Positions 52,225 to 63,321 of a stretch of 64,000 bases of DNA are shown here, piece by piece. Made by a program: the position numbers and the translations under genes. Position 1 is the first letter of the stretch, and each line of letters begins with the position of its first letter. This DNA is from Oreohelix idahoensis. Taxonomy: Eukaryota; Mollusca; Gastropoda; Stylommatophora; Oreohelicidae. The notes under the pieces were generated by a model. It was not told the origin of the DNA. It saw nothing but the letters and a program-made list of their open reading frames with translations, and searched no databases. The stretch spans positions 1 through 64,000 of the forward strand of contig JAMPIV010018978.1 in NCBI GenBank assembly GCA_024509875.1. Reading direction: 5' to 3'.

Positions 52225-53319
52225 TATGGTCATGGTGTATGGGCCAAATGAGGATGAGAGAGCAGAGGTCAAGGAAGAATTCTTCGAGCTGCTTCAAAGG
52301 ACAGTGGATGACTGCCTAGATAAAATTATCATGCTCGGAGATTTCAATGCCAGAGTTGGAAATGACCATGCTAGATGAGGTGGAGTTATCGGAAGATATG
52401 GAGAAGATACTCTCAATGACAATGGAAAGCGACTCCTCAGATTCTGCAGTGAGCAGAATCTGATCATTACCAACACAAAGTTCCCCCATAAGCGCATACA
52501 TGCATACACTAGGTGTGAACCAACAAAGAATGAGAAGTCAGTGATCGACTATGCCATTGTTAGGAGGAGCTCTTTCAAATATGTCCGGGATGCTAGAGTC
52601 TGGAGGGGGCCAGAGATTGGAAGTGATCACTACCTGCTTACAATCAAAAGAACAACTGAAAGACTTGCTCAGCCTAGAGACTGCCCAGCACCACGCAAGA
52701 AACCAAGTAAACGAACGGAAGAAATGAGCATTCAAACCTACAAGCTGAAAGAGCCAGAAATTAAGACCAGATATCAGGGGCTTATTGCTACAGCGGTGAG
52801 AAACACAGAAGAACAACCTGATGACTTGGAAACCCTGTGGCTTAAATTCAAGGACATCATAAAGACAGCTGCTGCAGAAGCATGTGGTGAAGTCCGACTT
52901 GGGAACAAGAGAAAGAGGACACCTTGGTGGACAGAAGAAGTCAAAGAGAAAATAAGTGAGAAGGAAAAGGCATGGAAACAATACTTAGGAGCTAAAAACA
53001 CAGCAGGACAAATAGAGAAATATAGAGAATATGTGATACTCAGAACAGAAGCAAAGAACAAGGTGCTAGCAGCAAAACAGAAGTCCTGGGAAGAATTTGG
53101 AGAAAAGCTAGAAAAGGATGCGCAAGAAAACCAGAAATTGTTCTATAAGACCCTAAAGAATATGAGGAAGGAAAAACAATGCCCTCTCAAATTTATAAAG
53201 GACAAGCAAGGCAAATTGCTTACTGCCCCGAAGGAAGTAATGGAAAGATGGAAAGAATATTTCTCAGAACTCTTTGATGGTGAGCAAGGTCAAGCATCAG
53301 AAAGTAAGTAAGTATTATG
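52225..53319 (+). mobile_element. RTE-A copy with 5' loss and large internal deletion
   Basis: Encodes the endonuclease second half (VYGPNEDERAEVKEEF, MLGDFNARVGNDHA, one stop, then GSDHYLLTIKRT) and the linker to YFSELFDGEQGQASE, over 52225-53305. It then jumps straight to AAGTAAGTAAGT, the normal 3' tail of the family. All of reverse transcriptase is missing. 53320-53477 holds nothing I recognise. Confidence 0.88.
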
Positions 53320-53477
53320 GACGTAGGCATTCTTGTTAAGCAGAATCTATTATGTTAATTTTGCACGGATCTGTTCATCGACATAATATTTCCTCAGATA
53401 ATATATTTGTTCCTGGAGAAGGAACCTGTCCTCCTACCAGTCGCGTAAACCGGGTGGTTAGGTAATACTGGTTTTTT

Positions 53478-56158
53478 CCTTACTTACTTACTTAGTCTTT
53501 CCCCTTCTACCGTGAAGTTTAGAGTTTTGGAAGAGGGAGCGCCAGACTATCCTATCGGTTGTCTTCCTCCTGGCCTGGTTCCATTCTAGTCCTTGGTCCT
53601 TCAAAGATTGTCTAATGTTGTCCTCCCAGCGGACTTTGGGTCGTCCTTGGGGTCTGGATCGTTGGCTCTTTGTTTCACATGCTTGTCGTGGTAGCCGATC
53701 TTCTCCCATTCTGTAGACATGGCCAAACCATCTTAGTTGGGACTGTTCTACTTGGGTCTGCAGGGAGTGGGAGTTTAGGCCTTGACGTATCGTCTGGTTC
53801 CGGACCATGTCTCTTCTTGTTTCTTCAACCACCTTCCTCAGATACCTCATTTCTGGGTCTGGCTTTTGTGGGTTGTAGTCATTGTCCATGACTCGCATCC
53901 ACATGTCAAGACTGGGACATAGGTGCAGCGGTATACAGCCATCTTCGTTTTCTTAACAACCTCTCTCTTGCTGAGGAATCCTCGATTTATGGCCTGATAA
54001 AGTCTCCCTGCTGCTGCTTTTCGAGTGGCCAACTCTTCTCTGATGCCTCCCTTTCGGTCTATAATAGCTCCGAGGTATTTAAAGTGGTCGACCTGCTCCA
54101 GGACTTGTTCTCCCAGCTTAATTTGAAATCTTCCTTCTTCTCGTGATATCACCATGGATTTTGTTTTAGAGCTGCTTATGACCATCCTTCTTTTCTCCAG
54201 CTCTTCCTTCCAGACTTGCAGGTTGGATTGGAGATGTGCCTCTGATTTAGCAATCAGGGCAACAGCATCAGCAAATGCCAGCTCTGAAATACAGACCGGT
54301 CTCATCTTCCAGTACCCCACTGAATACTTTCCTGTTCTCTCCTTACATGCCTTGATGACATCGTCCATAAGGAGTATGAAGAGGTAAGGTGATAGGATAT
54401 CACATTGTCTTACACCAGTGGTGGTCCTGAACTCTTCTGACTTATGGTTTGTTGTCCTCACATAATTTCTGCAAGACTTGTAGAAGCTCTGTATAGCATG
54501 ATCAGAGGTGCTGGAATGTTCTTCCTTGCCAAACAATCCCAAAGTTTGCTCCAGGGGACCCTGTCAAACGCCTTTTCCAGATCTATGAAACAAAGATGGA
54601 TCTCACTCTTATACTCAAGGGCCTTTTCACTCAGCTGTCTGAGTGTGAAGATTAGGCATTGAGTGCTTCGGTTTGCTCGGAATCCGCACTGGACCTCATC
54701 CAATTGTAGCTCAGCTAGGCATCAAAGTCTCTGCTCTAGGATTCTAGAGTAGATTTTACCAGAGACACTGAGAAGGGATATGCCTCTATGGTTTCCACAT
54801 TGTCGATTGTCACCCTTTTTGAAAATTGGTGTAATGATGGCAATCTCCCAATCCTTTGGTATGGTCTTGTTTCATCACATTGCCTGTGGGACCCTTAAGA
54901 GCAATAGGTCGCCTGATGCTCCCATGTACTTAACCATTTCTGGTGTTTTACCATCATGCCCTACTGCTTTGCCCATCTTGATTTTTCCAGTGCTGCCTTC
55001 AGTTCTTCCATCTTTATGTCATCTTCACCATCATTGGTTTTCTCTTCTGTGCTAGTGGTTATCATTTCTTATGCTTCACCATGCTCATCATCCAGGAGTT
55101 CTGAGAAATATTCTTTATGATGTCCTTGAATTTAAGCCAGAGGGTTTCCAGGTCATCAGGTGTTCTTCTGTGTTTCTCACTGCTGTAGCAATAAACCTCT
55201 GATATATGGTCTTAACCTGGCTCTCTCAACTTGTAGGTTCGTTTACTTAGCTTCTTGCGTGATGTTAGGCAGTTCCTAGGTCGAGCAACTCTTTCAATTG
55301 TTCTTTTAATTGTTAGCAGGTAGTGATCACTTCCAATCTCTGGCCCCTCCAGGCATAACCTCCCAGACATTCGTGAATGAGCTTTAGTCGATCACGGATT
55401 TCTCATTCTTTGTTGGTTCACATCAATTGTATGCATGTATGCACTTATAGAGGAACTTTGTGTGTGTAATGATCATGTTTTTCTCAGTGCAGAATCTAAG
55501 GAGCCGCTTTCCATTATCATTAAGTGCATCGTCCACGTACCTTCCGATAACCTCCACCCCATCTAGCATGGTCGTTTCCAACTCTGGCATTGAAATCTCC
55601 GAGCAGGATAACTTCACCCACGCAGTCGTTCACTGTCTTTTGAAGCAGCTCGAAAAATTCCTCCTTGATCTCTGCTCTCTCATCTTCATTTGGCAAATAC
55701 ACAATGACCAGGTTGGCTATAGTTTCTTCTTCTTTTAGCTATCCTTTTGAATTTTTGCCACAATGCATTCCATGCCCCCTCTTTATCTGTTTCAGAGGTG
55801 GGGACTCTACTGTCGAGTAGTATGTCGCCATCGAGATCCATAACTCCTTGACCCTTTTTCTTCGTTTCCGTTAAAGCCAGGATTTCTAGTTTTGATTTTC
55901 TCATCTCCTCCATCAGCTCCTCTTCTTTCATATTAATATTCCTTATATTCCATGTTCCATAAGCCGTAGTCCGTTCCAGTTGTCGTTTTTAGGATCAGTC
56001 CGGATTTCTCTCTTGCATTTCGTGTAATCAGGTTTTAAGGCAAACAGGTGATTGTCCTATTGTGCCTTTGCATGATGGAGGGGCTGCCTCCTTACAGCTT
56101 TCATGCAGGCCACCCTCCACCTTTTTCAACCGTGCTTGAGACAGGCGTAGGCGGAGTT
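53478..56158 (-). mobile_element. RTE-A copy, nearly full length but decayed
   Basis: Begins (minus strand) near 56158 with the same 5' leader as the copy at 16352-19521 and ends in the TTACTTACTTAC tail at 53478. An internal deletion near 55115 removes about 380 bp of the linker. I could not find a clear target duplication. Confidence 0.9.
53488..55931 (-). pseudogene. Broken RTE-A endonuclease-RT
   Basis: Pieces in several frames: endonuclease (LEILALTETKKKGQGVM, LLGDFNARVGNDHA), RT start (MDEVQCGFRANRSTQ, CFIDLEKAFDRVPW), palm (GVRQCDILSPYLF, ELAFADAVALI) and C-terminus ([18 protein letters not shown]). The catalytic FADD has become FADA, so the RT would be dead even without the frameshifts. 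Confidence 0.9.
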
Positions 56159-56622
<464 letters not shown>

Positions 56623-56998
56623 TTTTTGGTGTAACTAGTGTGAGGTTTTTATTGTATATAGGATCAGTATAGTACTGACAATACAGGAATAAAATTTCTG
56701 CAGGAAAATGGTGAAGTCCCAGTGTATGAGAGAACTACTGGTATCACAAATTAGTTACGGCTGTGAATGATCTGATCTCGAAAAATTAGTAGAGTGGATA
56801 CAGTCATAAAATGCCACCCCGCTGGGTAACTAAATGTTATATTAAAACAAGGAAACAGATTAAACTTAACAATTATAAACTTGACAAGTCGTTCAAATAT
56901 AATGTCCTTATTTATTAAGTATATACACTATCTATCTACTCTTGTGCTGAAGGGTGGATGTTTGAAGATGGAAGGCAATGGATTTGTAAGTTTACATA

Positions 56999-56999
<1 letters not shown>

Positions 57000-57061
<62 letters not shown>
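57000..57061. repeat. (TA)n microsatellite
   Basis: About 60 bp of TA repeat. Confidence 0.96.
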
Positions 57062-57062
<1 letters not shown>

Positions 57063-58623
57063 CAACAAGTCTTCCAATTATAGGAACAAAATTATATCAG
57101 CTGTGCTGTTAATCAATTATAGACACTGTATCAGGTGTGCTGTTAATCTTGTCTCTCACTACGCTAAATCACTTTTTCTTCATAGACAGTTAATTGCTCA
57201 CACTTGCCGTCGGAAATGGTACTAGTGTGTACTCATCTCTTCAAACAGTTCTGTCCTTTTTAATTTGATGCACACAACACCCGCTGATGATCGTTCCTTT
57301 AGCCCACCCAAGACTGAGGGGGACTAAGGATGTAGCTCCGATACAACCACTATGCTCATGCGAAGTTCCAGGCTGCTGGATTGACCCGAACATACGACCT
57401 CAGGTTGGATGACACGAATAAACCTGTAACAAGGAAAAATAGGGGTTAATTTCTGTCATCAAGCCCACCTATTTCTAGTGTATATGAGATGAGCGTGTCT
57501 CAGGTGTCTGCATGTAGGATGAATGACAACCTGGCTCAGTATGATTTAGCAATAGCGAAACAAGACAGGTGTCTACTTGCAAAACGTTCTTTCTAATAAT
57601 TCAATACATGAATACATCCAATAATTTTTACACCTAGGTGTGATACAACCGTTTGCTTCCACCTATAATATACCAGGCCATCTCTGATAAGTGCTATTTT
57701 GGCTGGTAAAATATATCCTAACAATATTGTTGTAGTTATCTGAGTCCTAACAAGGACTGTTAGGTTATATTCAGGATGGAGTTATATGAGTCCTAACAAG
57801 GCCGATTAGGTTATATTCAGGTTGGTTTTCTTCTTCAGCAATCATACCAGGAAATACAATCATTATACCTAATTCCCTAAAATATAATCAGTATACCTGA
57901 CACATTCATAGTAAAACTAAAATCCTAAAGTTATATTAAATATATACAGGTGTAGAATATTTTCTGGTGGTTCCCTTCTTTAACAGTCATACACAATCAT
58001 TATACATGATACTATAACATACAATCATTATACATGCTATAGTCATAGGTTATATTCAGGTTGGAGTTATATACGTCCTAACAAAGACTGTTATATTCAG
58101 GTTGGGGTTATGTGAGTCCTAACAAGGACTGTTAGGTTATATTCAGGTTGGAGTTATACGAGTCCTAACAAGGACTGTTAGGTTATATTCAGGTTGGAGT
58201 TATACAAGTCCTAACAAGGACTGTTAGGTTTCAGCACTCATACCAGGAAATACAATCATTATACCTGATTCCATAAGATATAATCATTATACATGATACA
58301 GTCATAGTAAAACTAAAATCCTAAAGTGATATTAATTATATACAGGTGTAGGTTATTTTCAGGTGGGTTCCTTCTTCAACAGTCATACACAATCATTATA
58401 AATGATACTATAAAATACAATCATTATACATGATATAGTCATATTAAAACTCCTAAAATTGATATTAGTTTCACACTTATTTATAGTAAGTTTACCTACC
58501 CTCTAAGATTAATACAAGCCAGATTTTGACCCGACTTAGTGAAGCAAGTCTGCCCGGCATGCAGGTAAGCAGGAATCAGTCTTGACAGCTTTCTCTTCTC
58601 TAGTCTGTCGTTCTAGCTGGTCT
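57062..58623 (-). repeat. Old LTR-like sequence with tandem repeats
   Basis: No coding sequence. 57640-57700 (TACAACCGTTTG...CATCTCTGATAAG) resembles the solo LTR near 45840-45880 in the same orientation, so this is probably another member of that LTR superfamily, expanded by internal repeats. A block of about 200 bp (57844-58046) is repeated at 58242-58448. Boundaries unknown; solo LTR 2 begins just to the right. Confidence 0.5.
57733..58231. repeat. 46-bp tandem repeat with a hairpin in each unit
   Basis: Units like GTTAGGTTATATTCAGGTTG...AGTCCTAACAAGGACT: two at 57733-57825 and four at about 58046-58231, separated by a 200-bp spacer. AGTCCT/AGGACT forms a perfect 6-bp stem with a 4-base loop in most copies. 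Confidence 0.85.
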
Positions 58624-58628
58624 TCGTG

Positions 58629-61113
58629 TGTGGTAAAATTAACCGTGATACAACGTTAAAATATCTCCAAAGATAAAATGTAGGATAAAAATGATGCGTA
58701 AGTTACTCGAGTACATGATCGCCCAGGCCGCGGGTCACCACCCGCCATGAAAATTAAATTGTTAGACGTGACGGCAAAACGTTTACCCTTGGAACGGGAT
58801 GAGAACGGAGATCAAAAGAAAAAAATCTGACTGAACATGTGCTTGAAACTAGCAAGGCTAAAAAGATGCAATTGGTGGGGAAAGGAGGAAAAAAATTCAC
58901 GTCCCCAAGTTGACACAAGGTAAAGAAATCGACAAAAGGGACCTTGGCTATTATACGCCACAGTCATTTCTTGGACGCTTTTGCGATATTTTGTCCTTTA
59001 TTTGAATTCAGCGGCAAACGCCTTACAGAATATGCTCGAACATATTTAAAAAAAAACCAACTAACCTTGAAAAGTAACTTTTTCTTAATAATAATGTTAG
59101 GAATATAAAACCTAGCTGGCCGGATGGCCCATCTTGAGCAGTGATATAATATGCTTTCATTTATACAGACGGATAGATAATAAGAAAGATATTGACAAAA
59201 GACTGTGTTGTTCATATCAGCGAGCGACTGCATTGAGACAAAACATGTCACTAATTTTAAAAAAAAATTGCAGCCTTGAGACGCAAGTGCTAAAATCTAG
59301 TTAGCATGAAAGAGAGAGGGTGTTGGGGAAAGTTGTGGCTAAAAATAACTTTAAAGGCAAAATTGTGTAGGGGAAGGCAGGGTTGGTTCAAAAAACAAGT
59401 GTGTTTTTTTGTGAAACGCAAGTAGAGACGGACGGACCAACAGACAATAATACATACTTGACTGAGGTATGACTGAATTGACTTTTTGGAAGGGGGTTTG
59501 AATTTGAAAAAGAAAAGGCGGTGATTGGCCACAGATAAACATAATATCGGCGCTCAGACGCGCATCTTTGCCATTCTTCATAAGTTGTCCAGTGGTAGAC
59601 ACAGTAATTATTTAGTGGTGTAAATCCCAGAAGCTAATTGAAATATTTAGAGGGACGCCATACTAAAGCCAGCAGCTCAGCTGAGTTTTGCTAGCAGATA
59701 ACTGTGTTCTATATTCATAATTCTGGTAAGACTGAAAGTATTTCTTTGTACATTTTAATATTTGTTTAATGTTTCGAGTGATTTGATACTGCCATATCAA
59801 AATCTAGCCCTTACAACAAGTAATGATTCGCTCTAGACCCCCCGCCCCAGTTCAGGGTCTAGAGATAAACAAAATACATAAACGCCAGCAAGGATTATGA
59901 AAGGCGGATCAAGTGTTGAGATCAGTGGAACATATCACCTATCCTATTCTATGGCAGGAAGCTAATGAACATATTTCAGAATAGGTAGTCTGGGGGAACT
60001 TATCCTATGTGAAACCAACTTGGTAAGATGTGCTGTATGGTCAGAGAGATCTGACCCGTCTATGTGGTGTTGTTGTGTGTAGAGTTGTGTGCAGAAATGG
60101 TTTAGAGGATGGAATTCTGACACATGACCAATACCTTTATTTCAGAACTGTGAGTTTGTTTTTTATTTGGCACCAAAGTGGTGTCAAATGATGTGTTGAA
60201 GAATACACGAGTGGACCCGTGCAGTCTTATATTTTGGCAGAGCAGCCTTAATTTGCCCCCAAGCACGGAGAGGTGGGGCCACCAAACTTCTGATATTGCC
60301 CCCAAGCACGGAGAGGTGGGGCCACCAAACTTCTGATATTGCCCCCAAGCACGGAGAGGTGGGGCCACCAGACTTCTGATATTGCCCCCAAGCACGGAGA
60401 GGTGGGGCCACCAGACTTCTGATATTGCCCCCAAGCACGGAGAGGTGGGGCCACCCGATTCCAGCACCAGAACTACTCATTCAAGATAAGTGAGCGTCTG
60501 GCCTGCTGGAGAGTCACCAACTTATTTTCTAACACACCAACTATAATCCCATCAATAAATGGACAACGTTTAGTCATCATAGACAGGGAGTGATGAGGTC
60601 ACCCCAACAGCATATCCATTCATCGTTCTCCCAGCTAAATTAAAAATATAAACAGTAGTAATATTAACTAGTCTTGTAAAATACATATGTACACACCTTT
60701 TATTGATTATGCCCATTATATTCATGCATTTTATTCAAAATTTCAAAACCTTTTATATGTTCTGACCAAAATAAAACCTTGGTTCAGAACAAATAAACTT
60801 AAAGAAAATTTACTATCAAAATTTTACACAGCTTGAGTTAGTTCAGTGTGTTGTAACATTTTATTAATATTATTAGACTTATTAAATATCTCTGTGTGTG
60901 TATGTAAACTACCACAACACATTACACATCATTACCCTAGAAGTTTAACGTAGCCACATTCATGTGTAAAAAAAGATAGGTGTGAGGTCGTAGTGGTAGC
61001 AAGAAGGGTCTTCTGTAATTCACAGCTACATTTATCTCAGGAGCCTTCACAGCTGACCTCATGCATTACACTAGGTAATATCACAATCATACAATACCAT
61101 CAAAACCACTTCA
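58629..61113 (+). repeat. Solo LTR 2 (2.5 kb)
   Basis: Starts TGTGGTAAAATTAACC, ends AAAACCACTTCA, with a 5-bp duplicate TCGTG at 58624-58628 and 61114-61118. The minus strand near 61040 carries GAGGTCAGCTGTGAAGG, then CTTGCTACCACTACGACCTCA and ACGTTAAACTTCTAGGGT, matching the E2 LTR end. Contains the 43-bp tandem repeat at 60255-60455. No gene. Confidence 0.82.
60255..60455. repeat. 43-bp GC-rich tandem repeat
   Basis: Four and two-thirds copies of a unit beginning GCCCCCAAGCACGGAGAGGT, with only single-base differences (AAACTT/AGACTT). It is far richer in G and C than its surroundings. Since 43 is not a multiple of three it is open in several frames by chance; not a protein repeat. Confidence 0.95.
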
Positions 61114-61256
61114 TCGTGTTTGTGTGTGTATTTGAAATGTTGTTTTCGTCTACTAGATTGCTGTAATACCCTGTTCAACCAAAACCCACTGAAGGGTTAC
61201 AAACGGTTATATTGGGGTATATAGTGTGTTGGTATCTTCGCTGGTATCACTTTCCT

Positions 61257-61288
61257 AGTCCTGAAAAGGACTGGTCCTAAAAAGAACC
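61257..61288 (-). other. Tandem histone-mRNA-type stem-loops
   Basis: On the minus strand GGTTCT-TTTT-AGGACC is followed directly by AGTCCT-TTTC-AGGACT and then AGGAAAGTGA. The second is a perfect 6-bp stem with the UUUC loop of replication-dependent histone mRNA 3' ends; the purine-rich stretch after it resembles a histone downstream element. About 75 bp after the ORF1 stop. Confidence 0.55.
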
Positions 61289-61362
61289 GCTAGCTGGCTG
61301 TCTGGTTATCTCTTCGTTGCTTGTCTGTCGTGGCGTGTTCATGGTGTTCATTTCCTGCCTTC

Positions 61363-62950
61363 CTATCTGTCTTCTGTCGTTTTGTTAGTTTTTGCTTTCC
61401 TAGTTTCTGTTTCTCTTGTCTTCCTGCTTTCCTGTATCTGTAGTAGTGCTTTTTCTATTATTGCTGGTAGAAGTTTTTCAAGTGTTTCTTCGATGACTTC
61501 TTCGTCTGATTGTTCGTTTGTTTTGGTCGCTCTTGTGTTTGATGTCATTTCCTCAATGGCTCTTCGCTCTGTTTCGATTCTCTTGAGGATTTTGGAGTTT
61601 TCTTCCGTCAGTTCTGTCAGCCTCTTTACATCTGCTTCTATTTGCTGCTTAATGCTTTTCATGTCTTTCATCATTTCTCTGCTGTTTTGTATTTCTATTA
61701 CGTCTTCACCGCTGTCCTTTTCGTCTTCGGGAGCCTGCTTGCTTCTGTTTTCGACCTGGAGTTTAATTTTCAATTGTTTGACTTCAGCAGTCAGCTGGTG
61801 TAACTTCGTCTGTCAATCATGCGTTGTTTTTCTGCAACATCCGCAGCCACTCTGTGTTTTGCCTCCTTGAAGGGGATGTTTTTGGAGACCGCTTCCTTCA
61901 GGATGCTCTTTGTTTCCTGGAACATCGGGCAGCCTCGGTATCTAGCCCCGTGGTTTCCGAGGCAGTTTGCACAGGTGCGGTTTGAGTTTATTGCTTTGTA
62001 GTTGGGGTCCTCCTTCGCCTTTGGGCAGTCGCGATATAGGTGGCCACCCGCACCTCGGCTTCGGAACATCTGGTATCCACCCCTCTGATGACCAACTTCT
62101 TTGTTCTTTTGTAAATTTCCACCACCACTTTTATTTGGTGGGGCAACTGGACTTCTTTTGGGCTAGATTCCAGTTCGGTCATCAGTGAAGTGGTTGTTGT
62201 ATTGCTGTTGAGCGAAAGCACGATTCCCTTTTCGTGCCTCCGTACTTTAGAGATGCCTCTCCTGCCAGTTATTGACTCGAGGATGCATATCACTTTGTCA
62301 TCTGGTAGGGCCCTGAGTGAAGCCTCACCTCCCGACATCTGCGTGATCTTAACGCACCTCTCTATCGCATCTGTGTCGCTGGCATCGTGTGTTGGTGTCT
62401 TCGGTGTTTGTCGTAGCTTCTCTGTGGTAGACAGGGTTTCTGCTGACGATCTTCGTTCGTGTGGTGGTGGTCCCTCGGCTTTAGGCTCCAGTTTTCTTTT
62501 CTCTTTCCTTTCCAGCGTCTGTTCTATCACCTGTATCAGTCTCTTCACCCTCTCACGCTCAGGGTCTAGGCCGTGGACGTTTGCAGCTGTCCTTTTCTCT
62601 TTTCTTTCCAACCATCCCCTCATCTTCTCCAGCTGGTGTAGCAATCTCATCGTTTCCTCATCCTCTGGATCTACTTCATCTAGGCCAGGGACGCCTGTAT
62701 CTGCCCTCTCATCTGTCTCGCAAGGAGTCGGGCCCCTCAGCCTCTCAGTCGGGTCGACACACGTCGCAGCTAACTCCGTCGTCGGGTCTAGAGTTGGAGG
62801 AGGACCGGTCTTAGCACGAGTACTTGGGGCAGTCTAGCTCTCTGGCTGTCTGTCTTTGCTGTTTGAAGCTTGGTTATTCACATGGCTGTTCAGCGCTGGC
62901 GGGCTGGTGTAGACCTTCCTCCTTTTGGCGTGATGTTTATTTCGGGTCAT
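61363..62950 (-). pseudogene. Retroelement ORF1-like gene, broken
   Basis: ATG at 62950 (MTRNKHHAKRRKVYTSPPAL). Frame continues through one TAG at 62834-62836 to about 62060: charged region, then KVICILESITGRRGISKV and KKLVIRGVDTRCSEAEV, like the PRE_C2HC region of LINE ORF1 proteins. In a second frame a degenerate knuckle (GGHLYRDCPKAKED) and CANCLGNHGARYRGCPMF; in a third a coiled coil (QQIEADVKRLTELTEENSKI) to the stop at 61363. Two frameshifts and one stop. RNA-binding chaperone role inferred from family. No ORF2 follows; a solo LTR starts 250 bp further. Confidence 0.75.
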
Positions 62951-62984
62951 TTTGATGAAAATGTGATCTTGTCTCGAATAGTGG

Positions 62985-63000
62985 CGTCCTGAGAAGGACG
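62985..63000 (-). other. Histone-mRNA-type stem-loop upstream of ORF1
   Basis: On the minus strand ACCAA-CGTCCT-TCTC-AGGACG-CCACTA: a perfect 6-bp stem, UYUC loop and the CCA-rich flanks of histone mRNA 3' ends, followed 14 bp later by ACAAGATCA, similar to a histone downstream element. 35 bp before the ORF1 ATG, an unusual place. Confidence 0.55.
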
Positions 63001-63078
63001 TTGGTGTCTTAACAAACGTTGAGTTGATTTTGTTGAAACAAGATTTTATGGTTGTGTGTATTTGAATAAAACGCGCAC

Positions 63079-63183
63079 ATTTATATAGGTAGACGCAGGT
63101 AGATGGTACTGCGTAAGGAACCCGTTTGATTGGTTCGCGGCGTTTTAGTCTTTTTAATGGCAGGGGCACGCTGGTGATTGGTT
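63079..63183 (-). promoter_or_regulatory. Promoter-like block: two CCAAT boxes and TATA box
   Basis: Minus strand: AACCAATCACC (63176-63183), AACCAATCAAAC (63128-63135) 48 bp on, and TATATAAATG (63079-63087) about 40 bp on. Twin AACCAATCA plus TATA is the layout of many replication-dependent histone promoters. It would drive transcription towards the stem-loop and ORF1 (about 100-130 bp downstream). Confidence 0.5.
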
Positions 63184-63255
63184 AGTTGCGTTTTAGCACT
63201 TTTCGTTTTCCCGAGTTTCGAACGAACAGTGTTTTATGCCTAATTTATTCTGTCT

Positions 63256-63321
63256 GCCGCCATCTTGCGTGACCGTGACTTCGTGTAATTTATTCTGTCT
63301 CAGAGTCTGCCAGCCATCTTG
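63256..63321 (+). promoter_or_regulatory. Repeated YY1-like motif
   Basis: GCCGCCATCTTGCGTGAC at 63256 and GCCAGCCATCTTGCGTGAC at 63309, each preceded by TTATTCTGTCT, i.e. an imperfect 50-bp duplication. GCCGCCATCTTG is the known YY1 recognition sequence. It lies 75 bp upstream of the CCAAT boxes. Confidence 0.4.

Noticed and set aside
57733..58450. CRISPR-like array of repeats and spacers
   Set aside because: Units are contiguous tandem repeats without unique spacers, in an animal retroelement context.
60102..60480. Repetitive Pro/Leu/Trp protein of about 120 residues
   Set aside because: The 43-bp DNA repeat is open in three overlapping frames at once; unit length not divisible by three, no start context or homology.
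62190..62837. 215-residue open frame on the plus strand rich in Ser/Val/Leu
   Set aside because: It is antisense to the ORF1-like gene, whose frame carries recognisable zinc-knuckle and coiled-coil sequence.
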